A stretch of 64,000 bases of DNA from DSWT01 sp035420085. Lineage in GTDB: Bacteria > Chloroflexota > Anaerolineae > B4-G1 > SLSP01. The translations under genes were made by a program, and so were the position numbers. Of the stretch, positions 41,509 to 50,148 are shown in pieces (position 1 is the stretch's first letter; each line of letters starts with the position of its first letter). The stretch is from assembly GCA_035420085.1 (NCBI GenBank), contig DAOLUH010000009.1, positions 62,001 through 126,000 on the forward strand, written 5' to 3'. The notes beneath the pieces were generated by a model, which worked only from the letters and a program-made list of their open reading frames with translations, was not told the DNA's origin and did no database searches.

Positions 41509-44028
41509 TTACTCGTATGCCAACACCTCCCGCACCGTCAGCCGCGAGGCATTGCGGGCAGGGATCGCGCTGGCGAGGGCGCTGAGGATGACGACCACGC
41601 CGAGCCAGATCCACACGCCGAGTGTCGAGAAACTGAAGCTCAGCGGCGCGCCCATCAGCGGCAGGCCGACGGCATCGCTGAGAAGCCGCCCGAGGGGCAG
41701 CGCGAGCGCCGTGCCGAACATCCAACTCAGCACGCCGATGGCGACGCCTTCGACGATGAAGACCTGCGCCACGCCCCGGTTGGGCGCGCCGATGGCTCGC
41801 AGCACGCCGATTTCGCGCGCGCGTTCCAGCACGTTGATGCTCATCGACCCCATCAGCCCCAAGCCACCCACCAGCGCCAGCAGCACCGCCATCACCATCA
41901 GCAGGGCGATGATGATGCCGAAGCTGGTCCCGGCCTCCTCGCGTTCGCCGCTGATGGTCTGCGTATCGCGCACCCGCAGTCCGACGCGCTTGAAGTGCGC
42001 TTCCACGGCAGCGGCAGTTGCGGTGATGCTCTCCCGGTCGTGATGTTCCATCTGGACCAGTACCGCGCTGCCCAGTCCCACCTGTCCCGTCGTCCGCGCG
42101 ATGTAGGGGTAGGGCGCGTAGCCCATCGGCATCAAAATCCCCATGCAGACGCCGACGACGCGGTAGGTGCGTTCGCGCCCCATCACCTTCAACACGATGT
42201 CGCTGCCCACTGCAATGTCCGGCTCCTCTTTTATGGCGAGGGCGTTGAGCACCACAGCGTTTTCATCCTCCGGCAGCAGCCAGCGACCGGCAATCATCTT
42301 GGGCGCGGGTACCAGCGGCGAATCTGGGCGCGGCACGTAAAAGTAAAGGTTGTCGCTTTCGACGCCGTCCGGGCGCACGCGGCGGGCGGGCAGTTGGAAC
42401 CAGACATCGGCAGCGACGACACCCGGCACGTCCAGTGCGGCCTGGATCATCTTGTCCGCGCGGTAGGAACGGGCGGGGACGACTATCACGTCGAACCCCC
42501 ACCAACGCATCAGGTCATCGAGCGTCTGGTCGAGCGAGGCCTGCACGCTGAAGACGCCCATAAAGATCGCGCCGCCGAGCGTCAGCGTGATGAGCGTGAG
42601 CGCGAGCCGGCCTTTGCTGCGGAAGGTGTTGCGCAGTGAGAGCAGCAACGGGCGCCGCAGGGTGTAGCGCGCAAACCACAGGTTCGCGCCCGAAAGCAGC
42701 CGGTCGATCCAGCCCGCGCCAAGGCGGCCCTTGCCGGGTTGGTAGCCCACGCGCAGTGCCTCCGCCGCCGAGACGCGCAGGTTCGCCAGGAAGGGCGGCA
42801 GCGACGCCAGCAGCGGAACGATCACCCCCACGGCGATCTGGATGAGCGCGGCGGCCGGTGGGAGGCGTACCTCCCGCAGGTCGAAGTTGAACATCCCGGC
42901 GATGAAGGTGCTGAGGGCGCGCGCCCCCACGCCGCTCAATGGGACGGCGATGAGCAGGGCGCACAGGCCGTACAGCAGCGCCAGCGTCAGGTACATGCCC
43001 ATAATTTGCCCGGTGCGCGCGCCGATGGCCTTCATCACGCCGATCTGCCGCTTTTGCTGCGCCAACAATGCGGAGACGGTGTTGAGGATGAGGAAAACGC
43101 TGAGGAAGAGCGCCAGCACACCCAGCGCGCCCATCAGCAGCAGGACGGCGTCCAGGATGTCGTCGAGGGGCAGTGCGCCCGGCTCTACCGTCATTGAAAG
43201 CGGGATGGTGAAGCCGTTTTGTTCGGCCTTGTCCTTGACGGCGTTGATGGCGGCGCGGGTCTCCCCCTCAATCCCCCTCGGAGGGGGGGAGATGGCTTCT
43301 CCCCCTGTGGGGGGGATTGAGGGGGGGCCAACCCGCACATGCAGCTCATTGAACCCATACGGTTCGCCGAACCACGTCAGCGTTTCGAAGGCGATGTAGC
43401 CGTAGGGCGTGCCGTCGAACTGCGCCGGAACCTGCACCATGTCGTGGGCCAGTCCGGCGATGCGCAAATCCCGCGTGCGGCCACCGGGCAGTTCGATGCG
43501 CAGCGTGTCGCCCACCTGCGCGCCGAGCACGGGAAGCGCGGACCGTTCGATGAGGATTTCACGCTCCGGTGGCGGCCAAACCCTCACTCCTGGCCCCGCT
43601 CCCCCAGGAGAGGGGAAAATCAGATCCACGCGCATTGCATCGTAGTCGCGCACGGCAAAGATGCGCAACGTCATCTCGGCGGATTGCGCGGAATTCAACG
43701 GAGGACTATCCGTTTCATCCGTTGAATCCGTTGACATAACTCGCGCGCGCACTTCGAGCACGCGGCGGGCATCGACGTCGGCGACTTCCGGCATGGCCCG
43801 CACCGCGCGCACGAAGTCCTCGTCGAACAGTTCCACAGTGCGCACGATGCTGTCTGACGGGTTGATCGCCGCGTAGCTGCGCGCCATCTCGGTCGAGAGC
43901 AGCGTCCGCGCGCTCACAATCGTCCCCACGGCGAACAGTCCCACCGCGATCGACAGCACAATCAGCAGCGTCCGGGTCTTGTTACCAATCAGATCATTCA
44001 GGACTTTGTACCAACGTGTGTTGAACAT
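41509..44028 (-). CDS. ABC transporter permease with two FtsX/MacB-type domains
   Basis: 839 residues. N-terminal TM helix (LIVLSIAVGLFAVGTIVSAR), large extracytoplasmic MacB-PCD region, three-helix FtsX block about 285-420, a second N-terminal-like helix (LRNTFRSKGRLALTLITLTLGGAI), second extracytoplasmic domain and a final FtsX block ending LTVREVLAYE. Exporter of a lipid, peptide or drug, driven by the two ATPases upstream in the operon. Three in-frame repeat inserts interrupt the first extracytoplasmic domain (43692-43738, 43586-43622, 43261-43330). Confidence 0.9.
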   Translation of the reverse strand: MFNTRWYKVLNDLIGNKTRTLLIVLSIAVGLFAVGTIVSARTLLSTEMARSYAAINPSDSIVRTVELFDEDFVRAVRAMPEVADVDARRVLEVRARVMSTDSTDETDSPPLNSAQSAEMTLRIFAVRDYDAMRVDLIFPSPGGAGPGVRVWPPPEREILIERSALPVLGAQVGDTLRIELPGGRTRDLRIAGLAHDMVQVPAQFDGTPYGYIAFETLTWFGEPYGFNELHVRVGPPSIPPTGGEAISPPPRGIEGETRAAINAVKDKAEQNGFTIPLSMTVEPGALPLDDILDAVLLLMGALGVLALFLSVFLILNTVSALLAQQKRQIGVMKAIGARTGQIMGMYLTLALLYGLCALLIAVPLSGVGARALSTFIAGMFNFDLREVRLPPAAALIQIAVGVIVPLLASLPPFLANLRVSAAEALRVGYQPGKGRLGAGWIDRLLSGANLWFARYTLRRPLLLSLRNTFRSKGRLALTLITLTLGGAIFMGVFSVQASLDQTLDDLMRWWGFDVIVVPARSYRADKMIQAALDVPGVVAADVWFQLPARRVRPDGVESDNLYFYVPRPDSPLVPAPKMIAGRWLLPEDENAVVLNALAIKEEPDIAVGSDIVLKVMGRERTYRVVGVCMGILMPMGYAPYPYIARTTGQVGLGSAVLVQMEHHDRESITATAAAVEAHFKRVGLRVRDTQTISGEREEAGTSFGIIIALLMVMAVLLALVGGLGLMGSMSINVLERAREIGVLRAIGAPNRGVAQVFIVEGVAIGVLSWMFGTALALPLGRLLSDAVGLPLMGAPLSFSFSTLGVWIWLGVVVILSALASAIPARNASRLTVREVLAYE
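43261..43330 (-). repeat. In-frame C-rich/G-rich insert with 15-bp perfect inverted repeat
   Basis: CCCCCTCAATCCCCC (43263-43277) and its exact complement (43311-43325), with a further nested pair of C and G runs between. Encodes PPSIPPTGGEAISPPPRGIE within the first extracytoplasmic domain of the permease. Confidence 0.88.
43586..43622 (-). repeat. Short in-frame insert in the permease gene
   Basis: CCTCACTCCTGGCCCCGCTCC-like C-rich stretch coding FPSPGGAGPGVRVWP; interrupts a beta strand region. Less repetitive than the other two inserts. Confidence 0.5.
43692..43738 (-). repeat. In-frame AATCCGTTG-type insert in the permease gene
   Basis: Units ATTCAACGG, ATCCGTTT, ATCCGTTG and AATCCGTTG; codes STDSTDETDSPPLNSAQ. 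Same family as 29160, 45640 and 51486. Confidence 0.8.
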
Positions 44029-44046
44029 AGCGCCTCCAAAAAGGAA

Positions 44047-44076
44047 TCATGATTCATGATTCGTGATTCGTGATGA
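44047..44076 (-). repeat. ATGATTC/GTGATTC 7-bp array
   Basis: Four units ATGATTC, ATGATTC, GTGATTC, GTGATGA spanning the end of the ATPase gene; its last residues (ITNHES) and stop are read from the array. Confidence 0.82.
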
Positions 44077-44746
44077 TCTCTCCGTCTGCCAGTGTGATCA
44101 CTCTCGTGCCACGCGCCGCCACGTCTTTGTCGTGGGTGACGAGGATGACGGTTTTGCCGGCGGCGGCGAGCGCGCTGAACACGTCGAGCACGGTGCGGGT
44201 GGTCGCGGAGTCGAGGCTGCCGGTCGGTTCGTCGGCGACGAGGATCGGTGGGTCGTTCGCCAGCGCGCGGGCGATGGCGACGCGCTGCTGCTGTCCGCCG
44301 GAGATAGCCGTCGGCGGTTTGCGGGCGTGCGCGGCGATCTCGACCTGTTCCAGCAGGTGCATTGCGCGCTCGCGGCGCTGCCGGGGGGTGTAGCGGTGCG
44401 CGAAGTCCATCGGCAGCATCACATTCTGCACAAGGTTGAGCGTGGGCAGCAGCTCGAACGTCTGGAAGACGACGCCGACGGTCTGCCCGCGCCATTGCGC
44501 GGCTTTCTCCGGGCCGAAGCGATGCACGGGCGCGCCGTCGACCCAAATCTCGCCGCCGGTCGTGCGATCCAGCCCGGCGAGGACGTTGACGAGCGTCGTC
44601 TTGCCCGCCCCCGACTTGCCGGTGATGACGAGGAACTCGCCCTGCCGCACGTCCAGACTGATGCCCTTGAGGGCGACGATCGCGCCGGCCAATCCGCGAT
44701 ATTCTTTGATGACATTTTTGAGTGTGATAAAAGCTTGCGTTTGCAT
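44054..44746 (-). CDS. ABC transporter ATP-binding protein (MacB/LolD type), 1
   Basis: 230 residues. Walker A GKSGAGKTT, signature SGGQQQRVAIARAL, Walker B ILVADEPTGSLD and the H-loop VTHDKDVA. ATPase for the FtsX permease encoded 25 nt downstream. The start is placed at MQTQAFITLKNV since GGAGGC lies just before it; the longer open frame is the array. The C-terminal end has been replaced by array sequence. Confidence 0.92.
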   Translation of the reverse strand: MQTQAFITLKNVIKEYRGLAGAIVALKGISLDVRQGEFLVITGKSGAGKTTLVNVLAGLDRTTGGEIWVDGAPVHRFGPEKAAQWRGQTVGVVFQTFELLPTLNLVQNVMLPMDFAHRYTPRQRRERAMHLLEQVEIAAHARKPPTAISGGQQQRVAIARALANDPPILVADEPTGSLDSATTRTVLDVFSALAAAGKTVILVTHDKDVAARGTRVITLADGEIITNHES

Positions 44747-44762
44747 TGTCGCCTCCGAGAAA

Positions 44763-44823
44763 ACCACGAATCTACACGTATTGTCACGAATTTGAGTGTT
44801 GGATTGGTGTAGATTCGTGAAGA
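44763..44823 (-). repeat. ACGAATCTAC-type array with inverted half
   Basis: CACGAATCTACACG and ATTGTCACGAAT units with an inverted TGTAGATTCGTG, placed between the two ATPase genes and running into the 3' end of the upstream one (residues LHESTPIQHSNS). Confidence 0.75.
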
Positions 44824-45536
44824 TTGGCGGTAAGTTTCTCATTCAGGATAAGCCCATCCGCCAACACGATGATGCGCTGCGCGCGGGCGGCCAGGTCGTC
44901 GTCGTGGGTGACCATCAAGACGGTCTTGCCGCCTTCGACCAGTTCCTCGAAGAGCCGAAAAACCATCTCGGCGGTCTTGGAGTCGAGATTGCCGGTCGGT
45001 TCGTCGGCAGCGATGATGGGCGGGTCATTGGCGAGCGCGCGGGCGATGGCGACGCTCTGCTGCTGGCCGCCGGAGAGCGTCGTGGGCAGCGCGTGGGCCA
45101 CATCCGCCATACCGACGCGCTCCAGCAGGTGCATGGCGCGTTCGGGGCGTTGGGCGCGCGGCAGGGTGGCGGCGTAATCCATCGGCAGCAGCACGTTTTC
45201 GATGGCAGTGAGCGTGGGCAGCAGTTGGAAAAACTGGAAGATGACGCCCACACTGCGTCCCCGCCAGAGAGCGAGCTGCTCTTCGTTGAGCGTGTGGACG
45301 GCAGCGCCATCGACCCAGACCTCGCCGGAAGTCGGGCGGTCGATGCCGGTGAGCACGTTGATGAGCGTGGATTTGCCGCTGCCCGACTTGCCGACGATCG
45401 AGACGAATTCGCCGGGCCGCACCGAGAGGTCCACGCCCTTGAGTGCGACGAACTCCCCCGCTGCACCGCTGTACACCTTTGTGACCTGGCGCAGGTCCAC
45501 CAAATGGCCGTTCGTTGATGATGGTTGTGTTGACAT
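44784..45536 (-). CDS. ABC transporter ATP-binding protein (MacB/LolD type), 2
   Basis: 250 residues. Walker A GKSGSGKST, signature SGGQQQSVAIARAL, Walker B IIAADEPTGNLD and VTHDDDLA. Close paralogue of the downstream ATPase; the signature has Ser instead of the usual Arg after QQQ. Two ATPases for one 839-residue permease suggests a heteromeric motor. Start at MSTQPSS with GGGAGATTAGG upstream. C-terminus reads into an array. Confidence 0.92.
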   Translation of the reverse strand: MSTQPSSTNGHLVDLRQVTKVYSGAAGEFVALKGVDLSVRPGEFVSIVGKSGSGKSTLINVLTGIDRPTSGEVWVDGAAVHTLNEEQLALWRGRSVGVIFQFFQLLPTLTAIENVLLPMDYAATLPRAQRPERAMHLLERVGMADVAHALPTTLSGGQQQSVAIARALANDPPIIAADEPTGNLDSKTAEMVFRLFEELVEGGKTVLMVTHDDDLAARAQRIIVLADGLILNEKLTANLHESTPIQHSNS

Positions 45537-45639
45537 CCTAATCTCCCTCAAGAATAGCCTCACTTCGGCGCTTGAGGCGGATCACAATCCGCCGTTCTTG
45601 CAGCGCCGGATTATGATCCGGCGCAAGCGTTTCGTGGAC

Positions 45640-45682
45640 TCCTTCAGAAAAATCCGTTGAAATCCGTTCAATCCGTTGACAA
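45640..45682 (-). repeat. AATCCGTTGA-type 9-bp array
   Basis: AATCCGTTG, AATCCGTTC, AATCCGTTG units; the last residues (SLSTD) and the stop of the small protein gene lie within it. Confidence 0.82.
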
Positions 45683-45895
45683 AGAAACACCTTCGAGATA
45701 GGTCAGCGTCAATCCCAGATCGCGGATGCGGGTGAGGATGCCGTGCAGCGCCGCTTGATCGGCAACCGGACCGGAGAGCTGCATTTCACCGCTTGGCAGG
45801 ATTTCAAGCGTCAAACCGCCGAGCCACGTCTCCCACTGTTCCGGGATCAGGTGTTCGCGCACGCGAATGGTATAGCGCATCGTCTCTTCTGGCAT
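45668..45895 (-). CDS. Small protein of unknown function, first gene of the efflux operon
   Basis: 75 residues: RYTIRVREHLIPEQWETWLG, LTLEILPSGEMQLSGPVAD, QAALHGILTRIRDLGLTL. A single ACT-like beta-alpha-beta pattern with the QAALHGLL block often seen in small proteins near efflux genes of Chloroflexota and Actinobacteria. Start placed at MPEETMRYT, since GAGGAACAG precedes; the longer frame has no site. Probably a ligand-sensing or regulatory partner for the exporter; function unproven. Confidence 0.7.
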   Translation of the reverse strand: MPEETMRYTIRVREHLIPEQWETWLGGLTLEILPSGEMQLSGPVADQAALHGILTRIRDLGLTLTYLEGVSLSTD

Positions 45896-45981
45896 TGCCT
45901 GTTCCTCTTGCTTGTCAGGATAGCACGCCAGGGGGTGGAGTGTCATCCGCCAGGGGGTGGATTGTGGGGGTGGAAAACAGA

Positions 45982-46007
45982 TCGCGCGAGTTGTTCAACT
46001 CGCGCGA
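45982..46007 (-). terminator. 26-bp perfect palindrome, likely terminator of the MalT-type gene
   Basis: TCGCGCGAGTTG, TT, then its exact complement: a 12-bp stem with 2-nt loop, followed on the minus strand by TCTGTTTTCC. It lies 149 nt after the regulator gene. The unusually symmetrical stem could also be an operator for the downstream exporter genes. Confidence 0.65.
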
Positions 46008-46018
46008 CTTTCTGCTCG

Positions 46019-46080
46019 GGCCGGTCTCTGACCGTGCCCGCGGAGGCATGGGACGTAGTGGCGCGGTCGGGAGACCGGCC
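46019..46080 (-). repeat. 10-bp inverted repeat downstream of regulator gene
   Basis: GGCCGGTCTC (46019-46028) and its complement (46071-46080), with a 42-nt interior that contains further complementary G/C stretches. Possible terminator or processing structure. Confidence 0.55.
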
Positions 46081-46155
46081 ACAGCTACGAACCCTTAATA
46101 AAAAATCGTGTCAATTGGTGAGATTTGCGGTTAGTTCTACACCGACAGGCGGAGA

Positions 46156-48969
46156 TTATGCCAGCAATCCCAGTTCGCGCGCCCGCGCCAGGGCCTGCAC
46201 GCGATTGGCGACGCCGAGTTTGCCGTAGAGGTTGTTGATGTGCGTCTTGACGGTGCTGACGGCGATGTACAGCCTGTCGGCGATTTCGCGGTTGGTGTCG
46301 CCGGTCTCGATCAGGCGCAGGATTCCCAGCTCACGGTCGCTCAGGGGTTCAAGAAGTTGAAAGTTCAGCGTTGAAAGTTGCAAGTTGGGAGTGTGTATTG
46401 AGGAACCTGTAACTTGTAACTTGCAACTTGTAACTTGTAACAAGCTCTGAACATAGTCCGGCATGATGCCTTCGTCTAGCAGTTCTTGCAGTAATTCGGT
46501 CATGCCCGCGCCCATTTCGACGAAGACGCGCGTGTAGCCTTCGGGCGCGGCGAGGGTGAGGGCGCGATGGAGGGTGGTGTGGGCGGCTGCGCGCTCTCCC
46601 AGCCCGTGCAGCGCCAGGGATTCCAGGCCGAGCAGTTCGATGGCGACGCCCAACCAGCCGGTGTCCTCGACGAGGCGTCGCTGGGGGGTGAGGACGTCGA
46701 GTGCGGCGGTGAAACGTCCGTGGGCCAGGTAAAATCGGGTTAGCGCAGAGATTTCTAACCAGCGGACGAAGACGGCGATGTTGCCCTCCGGCAGCGGCTC
46801 TTGCGTGTAAGCAGCGAGCCACTTTTCGACCCATAATGCGGTGGCGTCCAATTCGCCCCAGGCTACCTGCATCCGCGCCTGGAACGCCTCGATTTGCCGG
46901 ATGGTCAGCCGCGAGACTTTGTCCTCGCGGGCAAACGTCATGATTTTTTCCAGGGTTTGCCGGGCGTGGTTCTCGTCGCCTTGGGCGTTGGCGATGCGGG
47001 TGAGGATGACGTAACTGTCCGCCAGCACTTCGGCATTGCCCCATTGCTCGCCCAGGGCGATACATTCGGCGATGGCTCGTGCGGCAGCCTCCAAATCGTT
47101 CGTTTCGCGCAGCACTTCGGCCAGTCCCTGGTAGAGCAGGCTGGCGCTGACCGGCAACTGGGTACGCTGATCCGCGGTTAATGCCGCCAGGCCGTGCTCG
47201 AAGGTCGCACGGGCCTGGCGCAGCCGTCCTTGCAGGATGGAGAAGTAGCCGGAGACGAAAAGTGACAGTGAGGCAATCAACGTGTTGCCGGTGGCCTGGC
47301 TGAGTTCGAGCGTTTCGTCGAAGACGCGCCGGGCAGCTTCGGTGTCTGTGTCGAAGAACTGGCTAAGGCCCAACAGCCAGGTGATGATGCTGCGCAAAAA
47401 GGCGTTCCCCTGGGGGAGTGCGGCGAACGCCTGTCGCGCCAGCGCCAAGCCCTGGTGTATGTCACCGCTGAAGGTCGCCATATACGCGCGGACTGCCGTT
47501 ACCTGGCTCTGAATGGCATCGCGTTCCTCAGCGGGAACGTCGCCGTTGCGCAAGGCCGCTTCGACGGTGTGCAGTGCCGTCTCGATGGGCGCGAATTCCC
47601 CGGCAACGAGCGCCGCCTCCGCGTAGATCAGGTTCAACATAGGCCGCGCAGCGATGAGCGGCTGCGGCAGCGCCTTGAGCCATTTGAGAAGTGTGGTCGC
47701 TTCGCTGCGCATCAACATGGCGACAGCCGTGTGTTCGATCCACTGTGCAGCGGTCTCGAAATCGGCGGCGCGCAATGCATGCTCGATGGCTTCGGACGGC
47801 ATCGCGCGTTGCGCATACCAGGCGGCGGCGCGGCGATGTAGCGTTCGCATAAGGTCCGGCGCTTCATTGGAGAGGTGGTTGCGCATAAAGTCGGCGAACA
47901 GCCGGTGATAGCGATACCATTGGCGCTCGTCATCCAGCGGGGCTAAAAACAGGTTGGCTTGCTCCAGGCGCCGCAGCAGGCGCTCGCCGTCGTCTCGCCC
48001 GGTCACGGCGTTGCAAAGGGAGGCGGTCAGGCGGTCGAGGATGGCCGTCTGCGAAAGAAACTCGTGGATGTCGGGCGGTTGCTGCGCCAGAACTTCCTCG
48101 GTGAGATAGTCGATCACGTGACGGTGACTGCCGCTAAAGGCGGCGATGAAGTCCGCCGCGCTGGTTGCGTCGCGGTGTTGCAAGGAGATGGCGGCCAGTT
48201 GCAGGCTGGCGATCCAGCCTTCCGTGCGCGCTTCGAGCGCCGCGATGTTCTCCAGCGTGAGGTTCAGCCCCATGATCTGATTGAGGAACGTTGCGGTTTC
48301 GTCCGCCGTAAAGCGCAGGTCGGCGGCGCGCAGTTCGGTGAGTTGGCGGCGGGCGCGCAGCCGCGCCAGGGGCAGAGGCGGATCAACGCGGCTGGCGATA
48401 GCCAGATGCATGTGTGGTGGCAGGTGATCGAGCAGGAACGTGATCATAGCGTGGATGGCCGGCTGTTCGATGACGTGGTAATCGTCGAGCGCCAGTACCA
48501 GGTCGCTTTCCGCGGACCTCTCGGCGAGGTGATTGAGCAGCACGGTGAGAATCGCTGTGAACGACGGCGACTGCGGCGGCTGGATCATCGCCCGCGCGCC
48601 TACGCCGATGTCCGGATATACCGTTTCCAGCGCGGCGAGCAGGTATAGGAGGAAGCGGGTAGGGTCGTTGTCGGCCTCGTCCAAAGAAAGCCAGCATGAT
48701 TTTTGATTTTTGATTTCAGATTTTCGAGTTGCCTCGGCGGTGGCGGGTTCGGATCCAAAATCTACAATCGGCAATCTTAAATTTCCAATCCATTCGCTCA
48801 AGAGCGTGGTTTTGCCGAAGCCGGCCGGGGCGCAGATCAACAGCAAGCGATGTCCCAGGCGCAGGCCCGCGTCCAATTGCGCGAACAGCCGGGCGCGAAC
48901 CGCGCACGCCGGATGTGGCGGCGGGATGTTGAGCTTGGTGGTGAGAATCGGGATGGTATCCATTGGCAT
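46156..48969 (-). CDS. MalT-type LuxR transcriptional regulator
   Basis: 937 residues. STAND NTPase N-terminus with Walker A CAPAGFGKTT (residues 46-55), WLSLDEADNDP, ATPase and winged helix up to about 400, tetratricopeptide-like repeats about 420-850, and a C-terminal LuxR helix-turn-helix (SDRELGILRLIETGDTNREI; STVKTHINNLYGKLGV). It assembles on ligand and ATP binding to activate promoters. Two in-frame repeat inserts are visible: residues about 61-92 between Walker A and the next block, and about 843-875 before the DNA-binding domain. It stands apart from the operon and its targets are unknown. Confidence 0.9.
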   Translation of the reverse strand: MPMDTIPILTTKLNIPPPHPACAVRARLFAQLDAGLRLGHRLLLICAPAGFGKTTLLSEWIGNLRLPIVDFGSEPATAEATRKSEIKNQKSCWLSLDEADNDPTRFLLYLLAALETVYPDIGVGARAMIQPPQSPSFTAILTVLLNHLAERSAESDLVLALDDYHVIEQPAIHAMITFLLDHLPPHMHLAIASRVDPPLPLARLRARRQLTELRAADLRFTADETATFLNQIMGLNLTLENIAALEARTEGWIASLQLAAISLQHRDATSAADFIAAFSGSHRHVIDYLTEEVLAQQPPDIHEFLSQTAILDRLTASLCNAVTGRDDGERLLRRLEQANLFLAPLDDERQWYRYHRLFADFMRNHLSNEAPDLMRTLHRRAAAWYAQRAMPSEAIEHALRAADFETAAQWIEHTAVAMLMRSEATTLLKWLKALPQPLIAARPMLNLIYAEAALVAGEFAPIETALHTVEAALRNGDVPAEERDAIQSQVTAVRAYMATFSGDIHQGLALARQAFAALPQGNAFLRSIITWLLGLSQFFDTDTEAARRVFDETLELSQATGNTLIASLSLFVSGYFSILQGRLRQARATFEHGLAALTADQRTQLPVSASLLYQGLAEVLRETNDLEAAARAIAECIALGEQWGNAEVLADSYVILTRIANAQGDENHARQTLEKIMTFAREDKVSRLTIRQIEAFQARMQVAWGELDATALWVEKWLAAYTQEPLPEGNIAVFVRWLEISALTRFYLAHGRFTAALDVLTPQRRLVEDTGWLGVAIELLGLESLALHGLGERAAAHTTLHRALTLAAPEGYTRVFVEMGAGMTELLQELLDEGIMPDYVQSLLQVTSCKLQVTGSSIHTPNLQLSTLNFQLLEPLSDRELGILRLIETGDTNREIADRLYIAVSTVKTHINNLYGKLGVANRVQALARARELGLLA
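46345..46443 (-). repeat. In-frame AACTTGT/AAGTTGC-type array in the regulator gene
   Basis: Plus-strand units AAGTTGA, AAGTTCA, AAGTTGC, AAGTTGG in one half and TAACTTG, TAACTTG, CAACTTG in the other, an inverted pair. Encodes a linker of LQVTSCKLQVT and LQLSTLNFQLL between the repeat domain and the HTH. Confidence 0.88.
48694..48795 (-). repeat. In-frame ATTTTTGA/AATCTNNAATC-type array in the regulator gene
   Basis: GATTTTTGATTTTTGATTTC and AATCTACAATCGGCAATC units, partly complementary to each other. Encodes GNLRLPIVDFGS ... RKSEIKNQKS in the NTPase domain. Confidence 0.75.
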
Positions 48970-49040
48970 AGCAAATTCGACGGATTTTTCTTCCGCCGAT
49001 TATTCTAATGCCAAAGGCGAGCTTTGCAAAAGGGGCTTTC

Positions 49041-49952
49041 TTACCAGAAATACTTCAACCGGCGCGGCTGGCTCAATATCTCTCGCTGGAAGGGTGTTGC
49101 GTTGTGCGGCGTTGCGCGCCAACGCACCAGGTTGATTTCCCCGTGCTGAAGTTCCAATCCGGTGAGGACGCCCGGCGCGAGACAATACCCGGTGTTGAAG
49201 TACGGCGTTTCGCCATACGCCGCGCTGGTTGGGCGATGCGTGTGTCCGCAGATCAAGACCCGCCGCCGGTCTGCCGCCCAACTCATCAGGTGTTGTTCGT
49301 AGGCGCGGGGTGCGTGTGCTTCTCCGTCACGGCAACCGATCGGCGCCATGTGCATCAATTGCAGCCGCCGCCAGACGTTGCGCACGGCCATACGGCTGAC
49401 CTGATAGAATATGTCACTTTTAGTGTCGGCTTGATGGCCGTGAGTGACGAAGATTTGCTGACCGCTGTGTCGTTCTTGGAGGATCAGCCCCTCCCGCGCG
49501 ATCAAGCCGCCCTTGTTCACTGGATGGCGGCGATTGCCGAGGATGTCATGATTGCCGAACAGCAGATGCAGTCGTTGTTGCCCGGCAAACTGCTGGAACA
49601 ACGCGAAAACTTCTGCGTGGGCGGCTTGCACGGTAGCAAAACGGCGATTTTTCCACAGTTCGTCCCCGTCCCCGACCTCAATGTAGGTAAATCCTCGCTC
49701 GTAGTAGTGGTGCAGGGCGTGTAAGAAGAGCGATTTGTTGACGCGGAAGGCATCCGCACGGCTGTTGTCGCCGCGATGACAATCGCTGAAGAAGATCAGG
49801 CGCGTCGTATCATCGAACGGTATCGTGGGTGCAGATTCAAATACCATATCCAGCCGGCGATACGCCAATGTCTGATAAAAGCTGTGCACCCGTCGCTGCG
49901 GACGGGCAAGCGGTGCATCCCAAAGGGTCGCTTGTTGATTTAATGTCACCAT
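49041..49952 (-). CDS. Calcineurin-like metallophosphoesterase
   Basis: 303 residues with the full metal set: FSDCHRGD, VGDGDELW, LFGNHD, THGHQAD and CGHTHRP. Hydrolyses phosphomono- or diesters with two metal ions; UDP-2,3-diacylglucosamine hydrolase and related enzymes share this pattern but the substrate cannot be assigned. Start at MVTLNQQA, since a longer frame would read through the upstream 20-bp direct repeats. Divergent from the enolase-superfamily gene. Confidence 0.88.
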   Translation of the reverse strand: MVTLNQQATLWDAPLARPQRRVHSFYQTLAYRRLDMVFESAPTIPFDDTTRLIFFSDCHRGDNSRADAFRVNKSLFLHALHHYYERGFTYIEVGDGDELWKNRRFATVQAAHAEVFALFQQFAGQQRLHLLFGNHDILGNRRHPVNKGGLIAREGLILQERHSGQQIFVTHGHQADTKSDIFYQVSRMAVRNVWRRLQLMHMAPIGCRDGEAHAPRAYEQHLMSWAADRRRVLICGHTHRPTSAAYGETPYFNTGYCLAPGVLTGLELQHGEINLVRWRATPHNATPFQREILSQPRRLKYFW

Positions 49953-49988
49953 ATTCCACACTATTTCTGGCTCTGAAAGCCTGTATAC

Positions 49989-50047
49989 ATACCGAATTCC
50001 TACTTTATATACCGAAATTATACCATACATACCGAAATTATACCATA
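49989..50047. promoter_or_regulatory. Three phased 20-bp direct repeats in a divergent promoter region
   Basis: ATACCGAAATTATACCATA at 50009-50027 and 50029-50047 (identical), and ATACCGAA from 49989, all spaced by exactly 20 bp. AT-rich, unlike its surroundings. Lies between divergent start codons at 49952 and 50149, so it could be the operator of a regulator that controls both genes. Confidence 0.75.
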
Positions 50048-50148
50048 GGTAAAAAGTCAGGGTATGGCATGAAAAAGGGCTGGCTGCGGCGATTTTGCCA
50101 AAACCCAGAATTGGCTCTACAATGCGCGCGGAAATAAGGAGGCTAATT

